DNA of 64,000 nt from Rhynchonema sp. JSB1_4. Lineage: Eukaryota; Nematoda; Chromadorea; Monhysterida; Xyalidae. Below the pieces are notes generated by a model. The model did no database searches. It worked only from the letters and a program-made list of their open reading frames with translations, and had not been told where the DNA came from. The stretch is from assembly GCA_030248065.1 (NCBI GenBank), contig JASAMV010001302.1, positions 62,001-126,000 on the forward strand, read 5' to 3'. Below are positions 1-12,016 of this stretch, one piece after another (within the stretch, counting starts at the first letter, position 1; every line of letters begins with the position of its first letter). Position numbers and translations under genes: made by a program.

Positions 1-1455
1 AAGGAAGGGTCGCGGCCTTTTTCTCCGTTGCTTGGCTCCTCACATTCCTCCTTGGAGATTCGCTTTGTAGGAGGAGGGTCCTTATACGAAATAATTGTCA
101 ATAAGAAGGAGGACCACAAATTGAAGTAAGGAGGATGAACAGAGTGGGGAACCACACCAACTTGCGTACAACCACTCATCACACGGTGGAGCGGACGAGA
201 GGAGATGCTTTATATTGTACCAAATTTGTAAATTTTGGGCATACTTTATGGTGAGGATAAAAGCATGGAAAGAAGAGAAGAGAAGAGAAAAGAAAAAAAA
301 AAACATTAAGTTTCGAAAGTTTTTTTAACTCATGGCTAGCTCCGTGACGGCCTAAAAATCCATTAATTCGCTAATTATTTTACATTCATCCCAGTATACA
401 AATAACATATTATTATAAGAAAAAATTAGACATATTTTTATACCATCCTCCCATCCATTTATTTTGCCCCCCCACTGTTTATCTATAATACTACTTTCAC
501 AGCTATTAAAATTATCCACCAATATATAGTAGTTACTTATATATAAATACCCACATTTACCTTCATCAAGCAAAAAATTATTTTTTACTTACTTTATACC
601 TCACTCTTTTACTTTAATTCTCTTTTTTTATACAAAGATATTTACTTTATATATATCTCTATTCTTTTTCTATCTTTTTACCACACACTGTAATACTCTA
701 TCACAATACCATATACACACATATATTTTATCTTCTCACCTTCTTTTTCTTTTTATCTTCTTATTTTTTTTGTTTTATCTTTTTCGTTTCATCATACCAC
801 TCTACTTTTTATTAGCCACCACCTCTCATACTACCTTTTTTTACTTCCTTCTCATACTCCTACACACACTGATAACAAACAAAGAATATACTGACATACT
901 CCATTCTCTTCATCTCCCACATCTTTCAACTCAAATTATCAATTCCACACATTAACTTTCTTACTTTTTTCTTTCTCTTTCTTTCCCACATACTCCAATA
1001 TCACACACACTTCTATAAAATACTTCATACTTCTCCATCATACAACTATTCCTATCAATATTATTTTCTTTTCTTTCCTTTCCCCACTCTAATCTTTTCC
1101 TAATAAACATATTCTTTATTTTCTTACACCTTTTTCTTCACACTTCTCTCAAACCCTTTAAAAACTCTTTTTAAAAATTCCTTTTTACATTTCTCCCCAT
1201 TTAGATAATTTCTCATATAAGTTATCCAACTTTTAATCCTATCCCTTTTTTTTCATATTTTCTTCTTTAATAATATTTTTTCAAACCTATCTACATAATA
1301 TTAACATTTTTCCACACTCCCTCTTCTCCATATCCCTTAAAACCGCGCTATGCTGTTTTTTGCTAGCGAGACGAACCAGTAAGTGCAGCGTCACTGAGGG
1401 TGTTGTATACCTGGACCTGAACTGGACCTACAAATCTTTTAACATAACAATAATA
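1..1455. repeat. Low-complexity AT-rich region with G-poor pyrimidine tract
   Basis: No gene is supported here. From about 590 to 1,340 the plus strand is almost entirely T, C and A, with very few G residues, so the two strands are strongly asymmetric. Short T-runs and (TTTC)n-like stretches recur, but no clear repeat unit is seen. The small open frames here are compositional artefacts. Confidence 0.6.
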
Positions 1456-1460
1456 ATGCA

Positions 1461-1803
1461 CATGTATAGTCCATCCACCAGCTCATGGCACTTTGTGTTG
1501 CTGCTGGCCGACTTGTTCCCTTCCTCCACGTTCTAATGAAAGAGAAATTAAGTTTCCGAAAAAAAAATATTTTTGCTCCTGAACTGCTGTTTTTATGAAA
1601 TCGACGTGTTTTATAGATTTTAATTTAATTTAATTTTAAATTTGATCGTTCTCAATCGTTTTCAACACATTTTATTATTTTTTAGTTTTTTTTTTGCAAA
1701 ATCACTCACACTCAATTTCTCTTTCATTAGAACGTGGAGGAAGAGACCAAACCAGCCAGCAGCAACACAAAGTGCCATGAGCTGGTGGACGGACTATACA
1801 TGT
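1461..1803. mobile_element. Foldback/MITE element, family A copy 1
   Basis: The two ends are inverted copies of each other for about 100 bp, starting with TATAGTCC, then a CCACCAGCTCATG motif. The interior includes AATGAAAGAGAAATT near both arms. Related elements lie at 15,441 and 43,809, and a more distant one at 32,157. No transposase frame is present, so this is a non-autonomous element. Open frames across it are arm sequence, not genes. Confidence 0.75.
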
Positions 1804-1805
1804 AT

Positions 1806-4800
1806 CTTGCAGTGTCACAGCGGCAACATGCCCTGTGGAGGATTGCGATTACCGCTTTATTTTTGGAGAGAGTCATGCTATGCAGCAATGATGATGGTCT
1901 GTCTGAGCGTGCCATCGACAGGAAATAAAAATTAGTTGGATGGAGGTGCTTAAAGGGTGTGTCAAACGTCACCCAACAGCGCACATTCTTGCTTGGAAAT
2001 GAAAGACAGCACCGACCTTGATAAGTGTGTGCAAAATAGTCAACGTCTTCAAAATCGCAGAATCAAGACGGTTACTTCTGGAATGTAGAATCAAACATCG
2101 GCATCAAGTTCCCACCAGCTTCATGTCTCAGTCCGGATGGATGAAGCGAAGAACCGAGCCTAGTGCCGACATTTGATTTTACTCGTAAAGTACATAACAA
2201 CGCTTTCGACGTCGTTATTATGCGAATTAAGATTATGCGGTATTGTTGCAAACAACACTAGCTCGGTGCTGTGTTTCACCTCCACCTTCAGGTGTTAGGT
2301 GACGTTCGACACTGATGACAGACAACACAGAACCACGAAACTGCATAAACACCTGACTTGGCCGCACCAAGATCTGTGTGCAAACTTGCGTGTTGAAACC
2401 TGTTTACTACTATGGTGGGAAGGTATACCTGATGTATGTATGTACTTGTGTGAGTTCTGCACGCAAGTCTTTCCACACATAACATTTTATTATAATAAAA
2501 TGCGCGGTTGTGTCATGCACGTATGGCAACACAAAATGTCACACACATGCATGTACTGTGTGTAGATGTCGTTGGTTACGTGAATTTTTATAGTTCTCGT
2601 CCTTTACTTCGATGTGGTGGCTTTGGCTCTGGAGAGCGGATGCAGAAATAATACATGGACACAGAAACTGAGAGAGAATGAATTGCAAAACACAAACTGG
2701 CACGCACACATGGTTGCGGTTGCGAAACATGCACGCATCATGACGTGATGTCTGTATGTATGCATACATTTCATTTTGTTGGGTAGTGCTAGCACAGTGA
2801 AACATCTGGGATACATGCTTCAGTTTCTGTACCAAATAAAGTCGCTGGTGCATGCATCACACAATTGCTGGCCAAAACACGCACACGAAAAAGAAACGGA
2901 AGAAAAAAAACAATTGCAGGTAGACGATTGTTTTATTGTGTCTAATTTTACATAAACAGTAGGCGCACGGCGAACAAATGCCAGAAACAACTTCATATAT
3001 ATACGCATGAGAACGTTTTTTATACCGCGGTATTTCGAGAAAAATAAAAGAAAAACAGTTCATGTTTGTCACGTGAACGACAGACTGAGACGAAATATAC
3101 CACACAGGCACGCACACCGTTGGGCAAATGAAATTTATCAACAAAACACACGTACACTGAGACAGGGTGGCACCTCGTGCTTTGGACACTTATCACCAAC
3201 GGGTTTGAAACTAACATAAAAAGTCATTTCAGATCTAATGGGGAACTTCCTTTTCCCCCACAAAGCAAGAAACTGTGCTGTACCCAAGTAAACACATGAA
3301 ATTTGCCGCATTTGGCAGTATTTTCAGGCCAGTGGGTATCACAAAAAACTGACACAAGCGGGAGCTGCTGGTTTTTTGTTGTTTTTCGAACTTGTTGTTT
3401 ATGAACGACCGCGTGGTATAATTGTTCCGAGAATAACGGTTTTTTTCAAAAACTATAGGCAAACCGCATGCCAGTGGCAAGCAAACAGAATGTGCGTTTG
3501 GCATTCGATAAACCTAACCTAACATCAGCATCATCATACTGTATCAGCAATCTGACTTTTATTTTGAAATCCAAAGAGCAAACACATAACACGCAGAAAT
3601 GACATTTTAGAAAGTTAAAACAAACTTCTCTCAAATAAAATCCGCCAAATTTGTGTTTTCAGATGGAAAAGTGCGCCACGAAGTGCGGTGCAAAATGACA
3701 AACATCAAGAAAACCTTGGCAATTACCCACGTACAGTACATGATACAATGTATACCACCAACAAGAAATGACACAGCAGCGTGTGATGTTTGGTGGTTTT
3801 AAAACGTGTGCATTTTCTGGCTTGCTCGCATCCCGAACAGGCAGACTATTGATTCCCAGGTATAGGGTAGAGAAGAGAGCGCATTTTGGCTCAATCACCC
3901 CCATTGATGTCTGTGTGTGTGTGTGGTGTGGTGGGTCCTGCTTTCACGGCATGGCGGGGTATTAGCTTGCGCCAAATGTTGTCCCACAGTGGCACAAGCC
4001 AGATGGGTACTATCACACCCACCCGATGCCAAAGCCAACACCACTCTCTCTCTGCATAGAGAGAGTATGCGACCGTAACTAGGCTTCACAAAATGTGTCC
4101 TCAGTCATTTGCCGCTTTTGCAAGCACCCAGTTCTGTAGCAGAAGCCATATTCTGCCCGCAAGGGTGGGGTAAAATCGGAGGTCAACATGGACCACTATA
4201 CGTGACACCAAATAAACCATGCCGCTGCTTTATGGCGAATGTACATACTCCTTTATCACGCCCCTCCCCCATTATACACTGTGAGCTTGGTCGATGGTCA
4301 CCTCTTTTCGAACAGAAAATTTGGGCTAACAGCTACGATGACGTTAGTGCCAGAACAAAGGCCTTTGGTTTTTATTGAAAATTTCCTGAAAGTCATCGCT
4401 CATTTTCGGGTCGGAAGCTGAAGACTGATGTGTGTGCAAAATACTTTAAGAAAGAAATACTGTACTCAACCAACAGTGGAATTTGGGTCGCAATGCCAAT
4501 GACATGGTGAAAAGCAGATGAAACGGGGAGAATATACAGAAGGAACCCGTGCGACAGAACAGTGGCGCGTTGGAAGATATAGGTGAGAAAAACGTCCTGA
4601 AAATAATATCGACCTGAAACTAGAAGTATGAAAAGAATAAAAACACACAAACATATATGCATGCCAACTGTGCTATTACAATTGTCAGAAATGACGTTAG
4701 TTTATAATATGTAGGTAAAATTATGTAGGTACTATTACATGTAGTTGGTTTCGTTTGTGGAGTAGAGTCAGTCGGCAAAATTGGAAAACGAGTACATAGC

Positions 4801-6940
4801 TTGCCTGCCTGCGTGTGCATTCGCAACGTCGTCGCTGCAAAGGCAATGCCTGGATGTATACATATGCGCTAGTTCAGGTCAAGTGAAATATTATTATTGA
4901 GCTGGGTATGGCAGGGAAACCTGACAATCGAACGAAGCGAAGCGGGATAGTTATGGAGGAGGTAGTGATGGGTACTACTCCTCAAAGCATTTTAGCTAGC
5001 GGATAATTCAATGTTGCACATGCGAGCCTTTAATATGACAAAGACCATTATATAATAAAAAGTATTATTCAACAAAGCCATACTTTTATGCACGGAAACA
5101 CATTTTGTCAAAAATGGTTGCTGTTGCACCGTATGTGGTGAGCCTGCAAAACTGCGCGACAGATGCTGGCTGCTTACACCCTTGTAGTTGTGCGGTCGGA
5201 CGTTTTCTGGCGCACACAAGCAGTCACACGATCAAACATCAACATCAACTCTCACACCACCCAACCACAGCACATATATTTTGGTTGAGTGCTCCGTAAA
5301 ATGTATACACAGCCAGAGCGCTGGTATTTGTACATGTGTACAAGCATAGCAAGGTTGGATGGCTTCGGCCAAGGCATATAGTGTGCCCACAATGTTTGGG
5401 TTGTTGAAACAGCGAATACAGATACGCATTTGCATTTTGCGCATACGCCACGCAGTCTTCTGTCAAAAACCGAGCTTGCCTCCATATACATATACATACA
5501 TACTGCGCTCATGTTCTGTTGACATTGTGCGCACACACATTCTGATGCCAATGTTTTATTGATATGTGTTGACGTATATCGATCGATTGGTGTCAATCCG
5601 CCCACACATCGAATGCGAATCATACATGTCATATTGACTGGATGGGTATGGCATTCATCTCGCTCGTGCAATGGGGTAATGCTCACAGAACAGAAGCACC
5701 GTCGGGAAACAACACAGCAGCGGGGCTCGGGGCTCCTCTTTTACGCATTAGGCAAGTATACAGTACATATGCCTAATCAATATTGGCTGAGGCCTGAGCT
5801 TAGACCTACCCAGTAACCACTGTTCGTCACAAGGTTCAGCCCAACTCGTTCCGAAGTCGGCTGTAACAGCTCGCCACGCATAATGAAATGGGAAGGAGCC
5901 TACGGACAGGGAAGGACCCAAAAATAAAATAGGAGCTGTCTATCCTAAATCGAAATCGGCACGTTGTATGCAAGAGAAATTATGTATAAGACTATACGAT
6001 GTTACTCTGCACAACTACTACATGTATACATACATATACAGTACCTACCAACCAGAACTGAACACGATCAAATCAAGGCAATTGCTCGGTAGGCCTATAT
6101 TTACACATGTATGTTTCGCTATTGCATTTTGAATTTAAGAGACGAGTATTGGACGTCAAAACATGTCGGTATGTTTGTGTTGCCTGTTCCTTTTCTCGCA
6201 ATATTTTTACGCGGCAGACAAACTAGATCAAACTGAAAAAATCTGGGTGAAATGCAAATAAACAACAACAACATCGATTTATAAACATCAGAAGATGGGG
6301 AACAACATTCGGCACCTTCGTCAAACAACGCGAACGTGCTTTGTCGGGGCGTAGCGTGCAGTGAGACAACGACGAAAGCAGCTCAGATTGATAGGGTGTT
6401 TATGTTTTGGAGAGAAATGAAAAGACGAACCACATCAATTTTTATACATAAAGTGGTCGGTCGGTTTGTTCTCAAAAAACGCGCTGGAAGCTCGCTCGCT
6501 CCGAAAGGGCGTGTTTCACTGTTTTCGGCGGCGAATTTGCATTAGCAGCGCTGTGTCCTGGTGCTGAAAAGTGCGATTATATATTGTTCATGGTGATTGA
6601 TCATTGTATTTTCGCCCGACTGCAATATGACAACCGACAACAAACAAAGGTCTATAAGTCCAGTTTGTGCTTTTCCACCCGTCTGGTGCACATTTGTAAC
6701 ACATGAATCCCATTTGATTACCCTCGATTCGTTTTGTGGGGCACGACAGACCAACTCGTGTGTCCTTTTTGACACCCTGACGTCTTGTGGTCTGAGGAAC
6801 AGAGATACGCCACGTATTACGCTGTGCTCATGTGGCATTGTCCCTGCAGCAGCGTAACGTTATGCACGACCAGAGAGAGTGCTTCTGTGCACTGCGCGTC
6901 GTTCGGTTTTTTTGGGCGGTTGGTGCCCGGCTACTGGATT
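1806..6940. other. Intergenic stretch without a recognisable gene
   Basis: Short open frames of 60-150 codons occur on both strands, but none has a recognisable domain or a convincing exon chain. CA/TG and TACATA-type simple sequence recurs. A perfect CTCTCTC / GAGAGAG hairpin sits near 4,045-4,070. I see no RNA gene here. Confidence 0.4.
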
Positions 6941-6941
6941 C

Positions 6942-7010
6942 GTTCCTGTAGCTCAGATGTTAGGTCGCCTGACCGGTTGGGAGGTCGGAGGTTCGAGTCC
7001 TCTCAGCAAC
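6942..7010 (+). other. tRNA-like sequence (tRNA pseudogene or SINE head)
   Basis: The segment begins with a TAGCTCAG A-box-like motif after a 7-base arm. It contains a B-box-like GGTTCGAGTCC inside a 5-bp T-stem (GGAGG/CCTCT, with one G-T pair). The two ends can pair at six of seven positions. The anticodon stem has mismatches and the loop lacks the usual T before the anticodon, so a functional tRNA is unlikely. A tRNA-derived SINE or a tRNA pseudogene fits better. Confidence 0.45.
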
Positions 7011-7325
7011 ATTGTTTGGTGGTCGCAAGTCGACAGTCTGACCCACTCACACTGACGATTACCTGATATACCGCCCGTCCAAAAAGGACACCATCATAAC
7101 CAGAAACACGCTGTACAATTCACATGACGATTTGCTATGCTGGTAACTTCGGGAACGAAATGCTCCGTTACGTGTATTGAAAACAAATGTCCAGTAGCCA
7201 GCACTGTGTCAAGGATTTTTGCAACCTAAAGCCAGCTCATGCGCGTCAGACCACATTGATCCAGCGGCTTATTTGCTGTCTGTGAGAGCAACACTGTAAT
7301 TTTCATTAGCGGTTGTTCATGATCA

Positions 7326-7850
7326 ATATTAGAGCGGGATTGGTTTTAAATCCCGCAGTCGGGATCGCGTTGAGTCTGCAGAAGTCGGGATCGGGATCGA
7401 AATCCTGAGGTCCAAGACCACGGGATCGGCATCGGCGAGATCAAGAATTTGAAAAATAGCAATGTTTTCAAACCCAAACAGCTGAAATTTGTCAAATTTG
7501 CTGCGATAGCACAATACGCTGTGATGTTTATCGATACCGGACCTGATATTCGACATCGGGAGACAGACAGGATATTCAACTGATTCTAGATATCTTTTGC
7601 ATCTTCCGAGCAACGCGTGACGCTTGCCAATGGTAGAAACCGAAGAGGGCCACATGGTACATTCTACGCCGGATCTTGAAATCAATCTCGCCAATCAAGG
7701 ACCTATTTTGACAGGGATTAAAATGGGGATAGGAAAACGGGCCAGGATCATGGGATTCGGATTCTGGATTGAAAAAGGACGAAAATCTCGGGATAGAAAA
7801 TAGGGCCAGTGTATTGAGATTCGGGATCAGAATCCCCAGTGGCTTCCGTA
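7326..7850. repeat. Degenerate GGGATCG-type repeat
   Basis: Variants of GGGATCGGGATC, GGGATTCGGATT and their complements recur irregularly over about 500 bp. The pattern looks like decayed tandem simple sequence. The minus-strand open frames over it are driven by the repeat. Confidence 0.55.
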
Positions 7851-10800
7851 CCCCTTGCCCCTCCGAGAAGTCACAACAAGGAAGACGGACCCCTTTATTG
7901 TAAGAGCTTTTCATGCTCTGACTGATTAATGGCTTATAACAGACGCTGAATTTTGAACAACAGCTGGACAAAACGACGTTTCAGCAATAGAACAAGCACT
8001 TGGTACAAATGACTTCTCGCCCAGGTACCCCCTAAATTCAAGACCTAGCCGCGCCCCTTGGGAATCCCGTTCGAACACTGTTCATGGTGACGGTACACAA
8101 AGACAAGATTAGCCCCATCATGTGAGCCTTCGACGTGAGTTTGAAAACTGTCATTTAATTTGAAGTTGTTTGTTCCGGCTTGAAACCGTACTCTCATCAA
8201 AATCGGCATGCAAAAATAAAAAAACAAAAATTGATGTCAGCCACTGTCAGTTGTCGAGTCATTGACACATTGTATGGTGCATGTCAAATCAAAGCAACAT
8301 GTCAGTCCTGAATAAAAGATTATTGGAAATCAGAAATGGTCTCAACTATATTGCATCTACCCCTGTGCTTTTTTGTGACGTTACAGATGTTTGCAACAAA
8401 CAAGCACAAATCCATTCAATCCAAACATCGAGAGGTACACTGGGTTGAATTTCTGCTTCTGCTCTGTGGTGTTGTGGCAGTGGATTTGTACTGATTCCCA
8501 TTCAGATTGCTTGCGTTGCCCTGATTTCCATCTGTTCCCCCAAATACTGGTGCCTGTTGCCTTCTCCATGTAGATACACATTACTGCGCAACGCACGCGC
8601 AATCTGTGTGTGTCATTGTGCCACACACACACACATTGCTGCCTGCTCACTGATTGGTCACAGACACAGGCAACAGCCAATCAGCTGCACTTGGCCCTCG
8701 GCCAACAGCCGCGTGATGTTTTGGTGCTGGGCTGCGGTTGTGCGTCGATACAAAGGTATACCTAACATACACACTGTGTTCTCTGTTGTGTCTGGTGCCT
8801 TGCGTTGCTGCCCGTGTATGTTATTCTGCATTTGTGCAAAGTGCAATATCCTATCGCATATTGAGGCAGAGCAATGTGTTTGTGCGCTGGATAATTCACG
8901 CGCGCCCGAGAGCGTAGCGTCACGCGATTGCTGCTTTGCGCACATGATTCCGCTGTTTGTGCTGGTGCTTTTAGCGATGCTCTTTCCTTCCTACTTTTGA
9001 TATGAGATGCACACTGACTATATGTATATGCTGCTCGGCTCAACACATCACTGTGCAATTGATAGGCCGACCTGCCTGGATCTGGGAGAGTTGCGTGCGA
9101 GTGCAAAAGCCCGCGCGTCAAAGTTTCGCGCTTTTTGCATAATTTCCGAACGGAAAACGGCAACTTTGATAACGATAGATCGCTGTTTCTGTTTTCTGTT
9201 TTCCTGCTGCTTTGATATTACCGCTTGGGCATGCTCGTTCAGCTCATTTCAGTGGTGGCTCAGTCTGGAATGGTAAGCCTATTATTATGTGTGTTCACGC
9301 CTGAGGCTTGAAATATCTGTCGCTTCAGGGCCAAAGCCAAAAGCTCTGTCTAGGCTTAAGCCCAACCCCATCCAGAGGGTGCTTTGTCCTAATCCCAACT
9401 CTGCACCCACCCACATTGATGCTGTCAGCTGATTAACAATGTCCGGACGCGTACCAGGTACCGCCAGTCAGATATGATGAGCACTTTTTCATATATCATT
9501 GCTTGTATGTGCGCAGGTGTGTGTGTCTGGTGCCAAAAAAGTGATTTGGTTAGTTTTTGTTTCCCCAATCTGCCCGCACCACAATGTTTAAACTTCGCGG
9601 GTTTTAGCTTGACGCGTGCGTCTGCTTAATTCGTCAGCTTTAAACTCGTAATTTTTAACGACGATTTTCCATTTCTTCCAACTGGTGAACGGTCATAAAC
9701 TTTAGTACGCATGGCAGCTATTTTTGCGATTCACTTCCCAGGCATACTTGTCCCGCTATGATTGGCACTAGTAATCTTCATGAAGAGGGCCGAAAATCCG
9801 CCAACTGGTACTGTGTCGAGTGATTCAAGTTCGGCAAAATAGGACCGACCGGTTTTTTTAAACGCGGTACTGATTCACTTCTAAGATCACAGAGATCCTA
9901 ATATGCTTTTCCATCGTGACTGCGTGGTACCTGTTTCGGCCGGAAATTTACTGAATCTGGCGCACTGACAAGCAATGCGTTCGCAATTTACCGTGAAACA
10001 CCTCTCATTGGACAGTTTTTTTCGTCTCTCCATGTGCGCCCGTTGCACTGAAGTAAAGCCAGAACCCAGGATTCATTTTCAATTTTACGGGCCAGGTACA
10101 TACATGTATTCCTTTTCCATCAAGACAAGCGCAGCTTGTGCTCATACGTGTCACTATTTTGCTGGAAAAGTTGTCAAGAACTGGATTTAAGTGCACATTT
10201 TTCTGTGATTTTCCACAAAAAACCAGATGCTAACAAACAACACGAGACGAGAAACAGCCGCGTTTTTGGACCGCTGGTGCATGATAAGAATAAATGGCCA
10301 ACGCTTCGTCATAATAACGACCGGCCATCTAGGTAAGTACACCAAAAACATCACATGATGCGTGGTCTGGCTTGCTTCTGTGCACAACGTACACTTGTTT
10401 AATGCCATTCAAAAACTTGTTCGTTTTACGTTCGATCAGCATTGGCCTGTACGCTACCAGTGCCCCCACTTGCTGCACTGAAAATTATTTTTCCACATGT
10501 CGACAAAAAAACTGCCGACCAAGAACCGGCTCGGTTTCGTTGTTACCTATGTGCGAACGTGAAGCAAACGTACTTATTGGTGTGCTACCTATAGTGCCCC
10601 TCCGGTTTTTGAACTGCGCAAAAAGAACAACTTGTTTGCAGGAGATGCAGCATTTTGCCTGGTACAATACAATTGTGCCTTTGTACGTACGTATTATATA
10701 CTGTACGTGTTCTCGTTCTTCTTTCTATTTTAAATGCGAGCGTGTTCATTCTGGAAACCCAACGCTACAAACTGCTATAGTTGATTTTTTCGATAAAAAT

Positions 10801-12016
10801 GTAGGTAAATCGTACACAGGCTGAACCGACCTGGCCTTCATTTCATCGAAGGCGTGCGAATTTTTGTATGATTTTTTGGAGATCCGGTTCCAGACTACGA
10901 ATTACGACGTGCTGATTTTGTGACTTGAAGATGACTCCCCGGAGAGTAACTTCAATTAGGGCTAAGTGACTTCGCCATTTTTTCTCGTTTTCTGTGTGCA
11001 CAAACAAGCGTAGGCGACGAATTACAATTATTACGGTTATTATTACGTATCACTTACAGTCGACATATAACTTTCTAACTATTCTTACCGTCAGCTGCAG
11101 GTACGCAATTGTGTATTCAGCCAAGAATCAGATTCCACAACAGGTTGTTAGCGCTACTTATTGCGTTAACGTTAAAATGTTCCTGACATTTATAGGAGGT
11201 GATTTTACTTTTTTCCTGACATTTAATGGAGTCGATTTGACTTTTCCGTGCAGTACAACAACAACAATATCACTTGATCGTGTTTAGATCAGCTCAGATA
11301 ATGAAATAACCATGCACAAGGGAGTAGAAGTGTCTGTGATTGGAGCTCGTAAAAACAAGATTGATCGCTATCACAAACATTTAAAAATACATTTTATCGG
11401 CGTCAATAATCTCAGCCCAACCTTTCGTTTCTCGGCAAATCCGATGTTTTGTTTCACCCAGCCGCATCCCTCCAACCATAGATGGCAAGTTGTAAGTGCA
11501 GCGCGCGTTCATGTGTAACAATGCGACAGTTTTCGTTGCCAGACTGTTGTCATTGCGTTAGTTGTAGTATGGTTTTATATATAATGTAGTATTTGTGCCT
11601 TTGTCGTCGTCTGCGCGTGGTATTCACGTTCATACAGTTCTTTATGGTAAATTTCTGATCTTTGTGCTGCGAGCGAGCATTGTCAGATCTTTTTTACTTG
11701 ATCTTTGTCCGAAGGTTCCCATAACCGCAACTTCGGGTTTCTCCCTCTTTGCAAATGCAGATTATTTTTATTTCTAATGTTCATTTTTCCGAATATGTAG
11801 ACTGTGGACTTTTTAAATATCGCGAACAGTGCAAGTTATTCTTATTGTCAATGCATTCAACACAAATTTTATGCTGTTCATTTCAGCCTTATTCTTCCCG
11901 GCGCAATGCTACCCCGATAGAGAGCGGATCGCAAAAAGGATCCAATCCACTAGGTAGTCCATAATTAGCCAATTCTACTGTACACAGACGAAATCAAATC
12001 CACCGAGAGAGAAAAA
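7851..12016. other. Region upstream of unk, no gene recognised
   Basis: No exon or domain is recognisable. A 147-codon plus-strand frame near 8,557-9,000 is Cys-rich, but its composition follows CA/TG-rich sequence and no homology is apparent. The unk promoter and any 5' untranslated exons should be in this interval, but I cannot place them from sequence alone. Confidence 0.35.

Noticed and set aside
6942..7010. Functional tRNA call
   Set aside because: Anticodon-stem mismatches and an abnormal loop make a working tRNA unlikely.
8557..9000. 147-codon Cys/His-containing frame upstream of unk
   Set aside because: It has no domain match, its composition follows local CA/TG richness, and there is no splice continuation or conserved start context.
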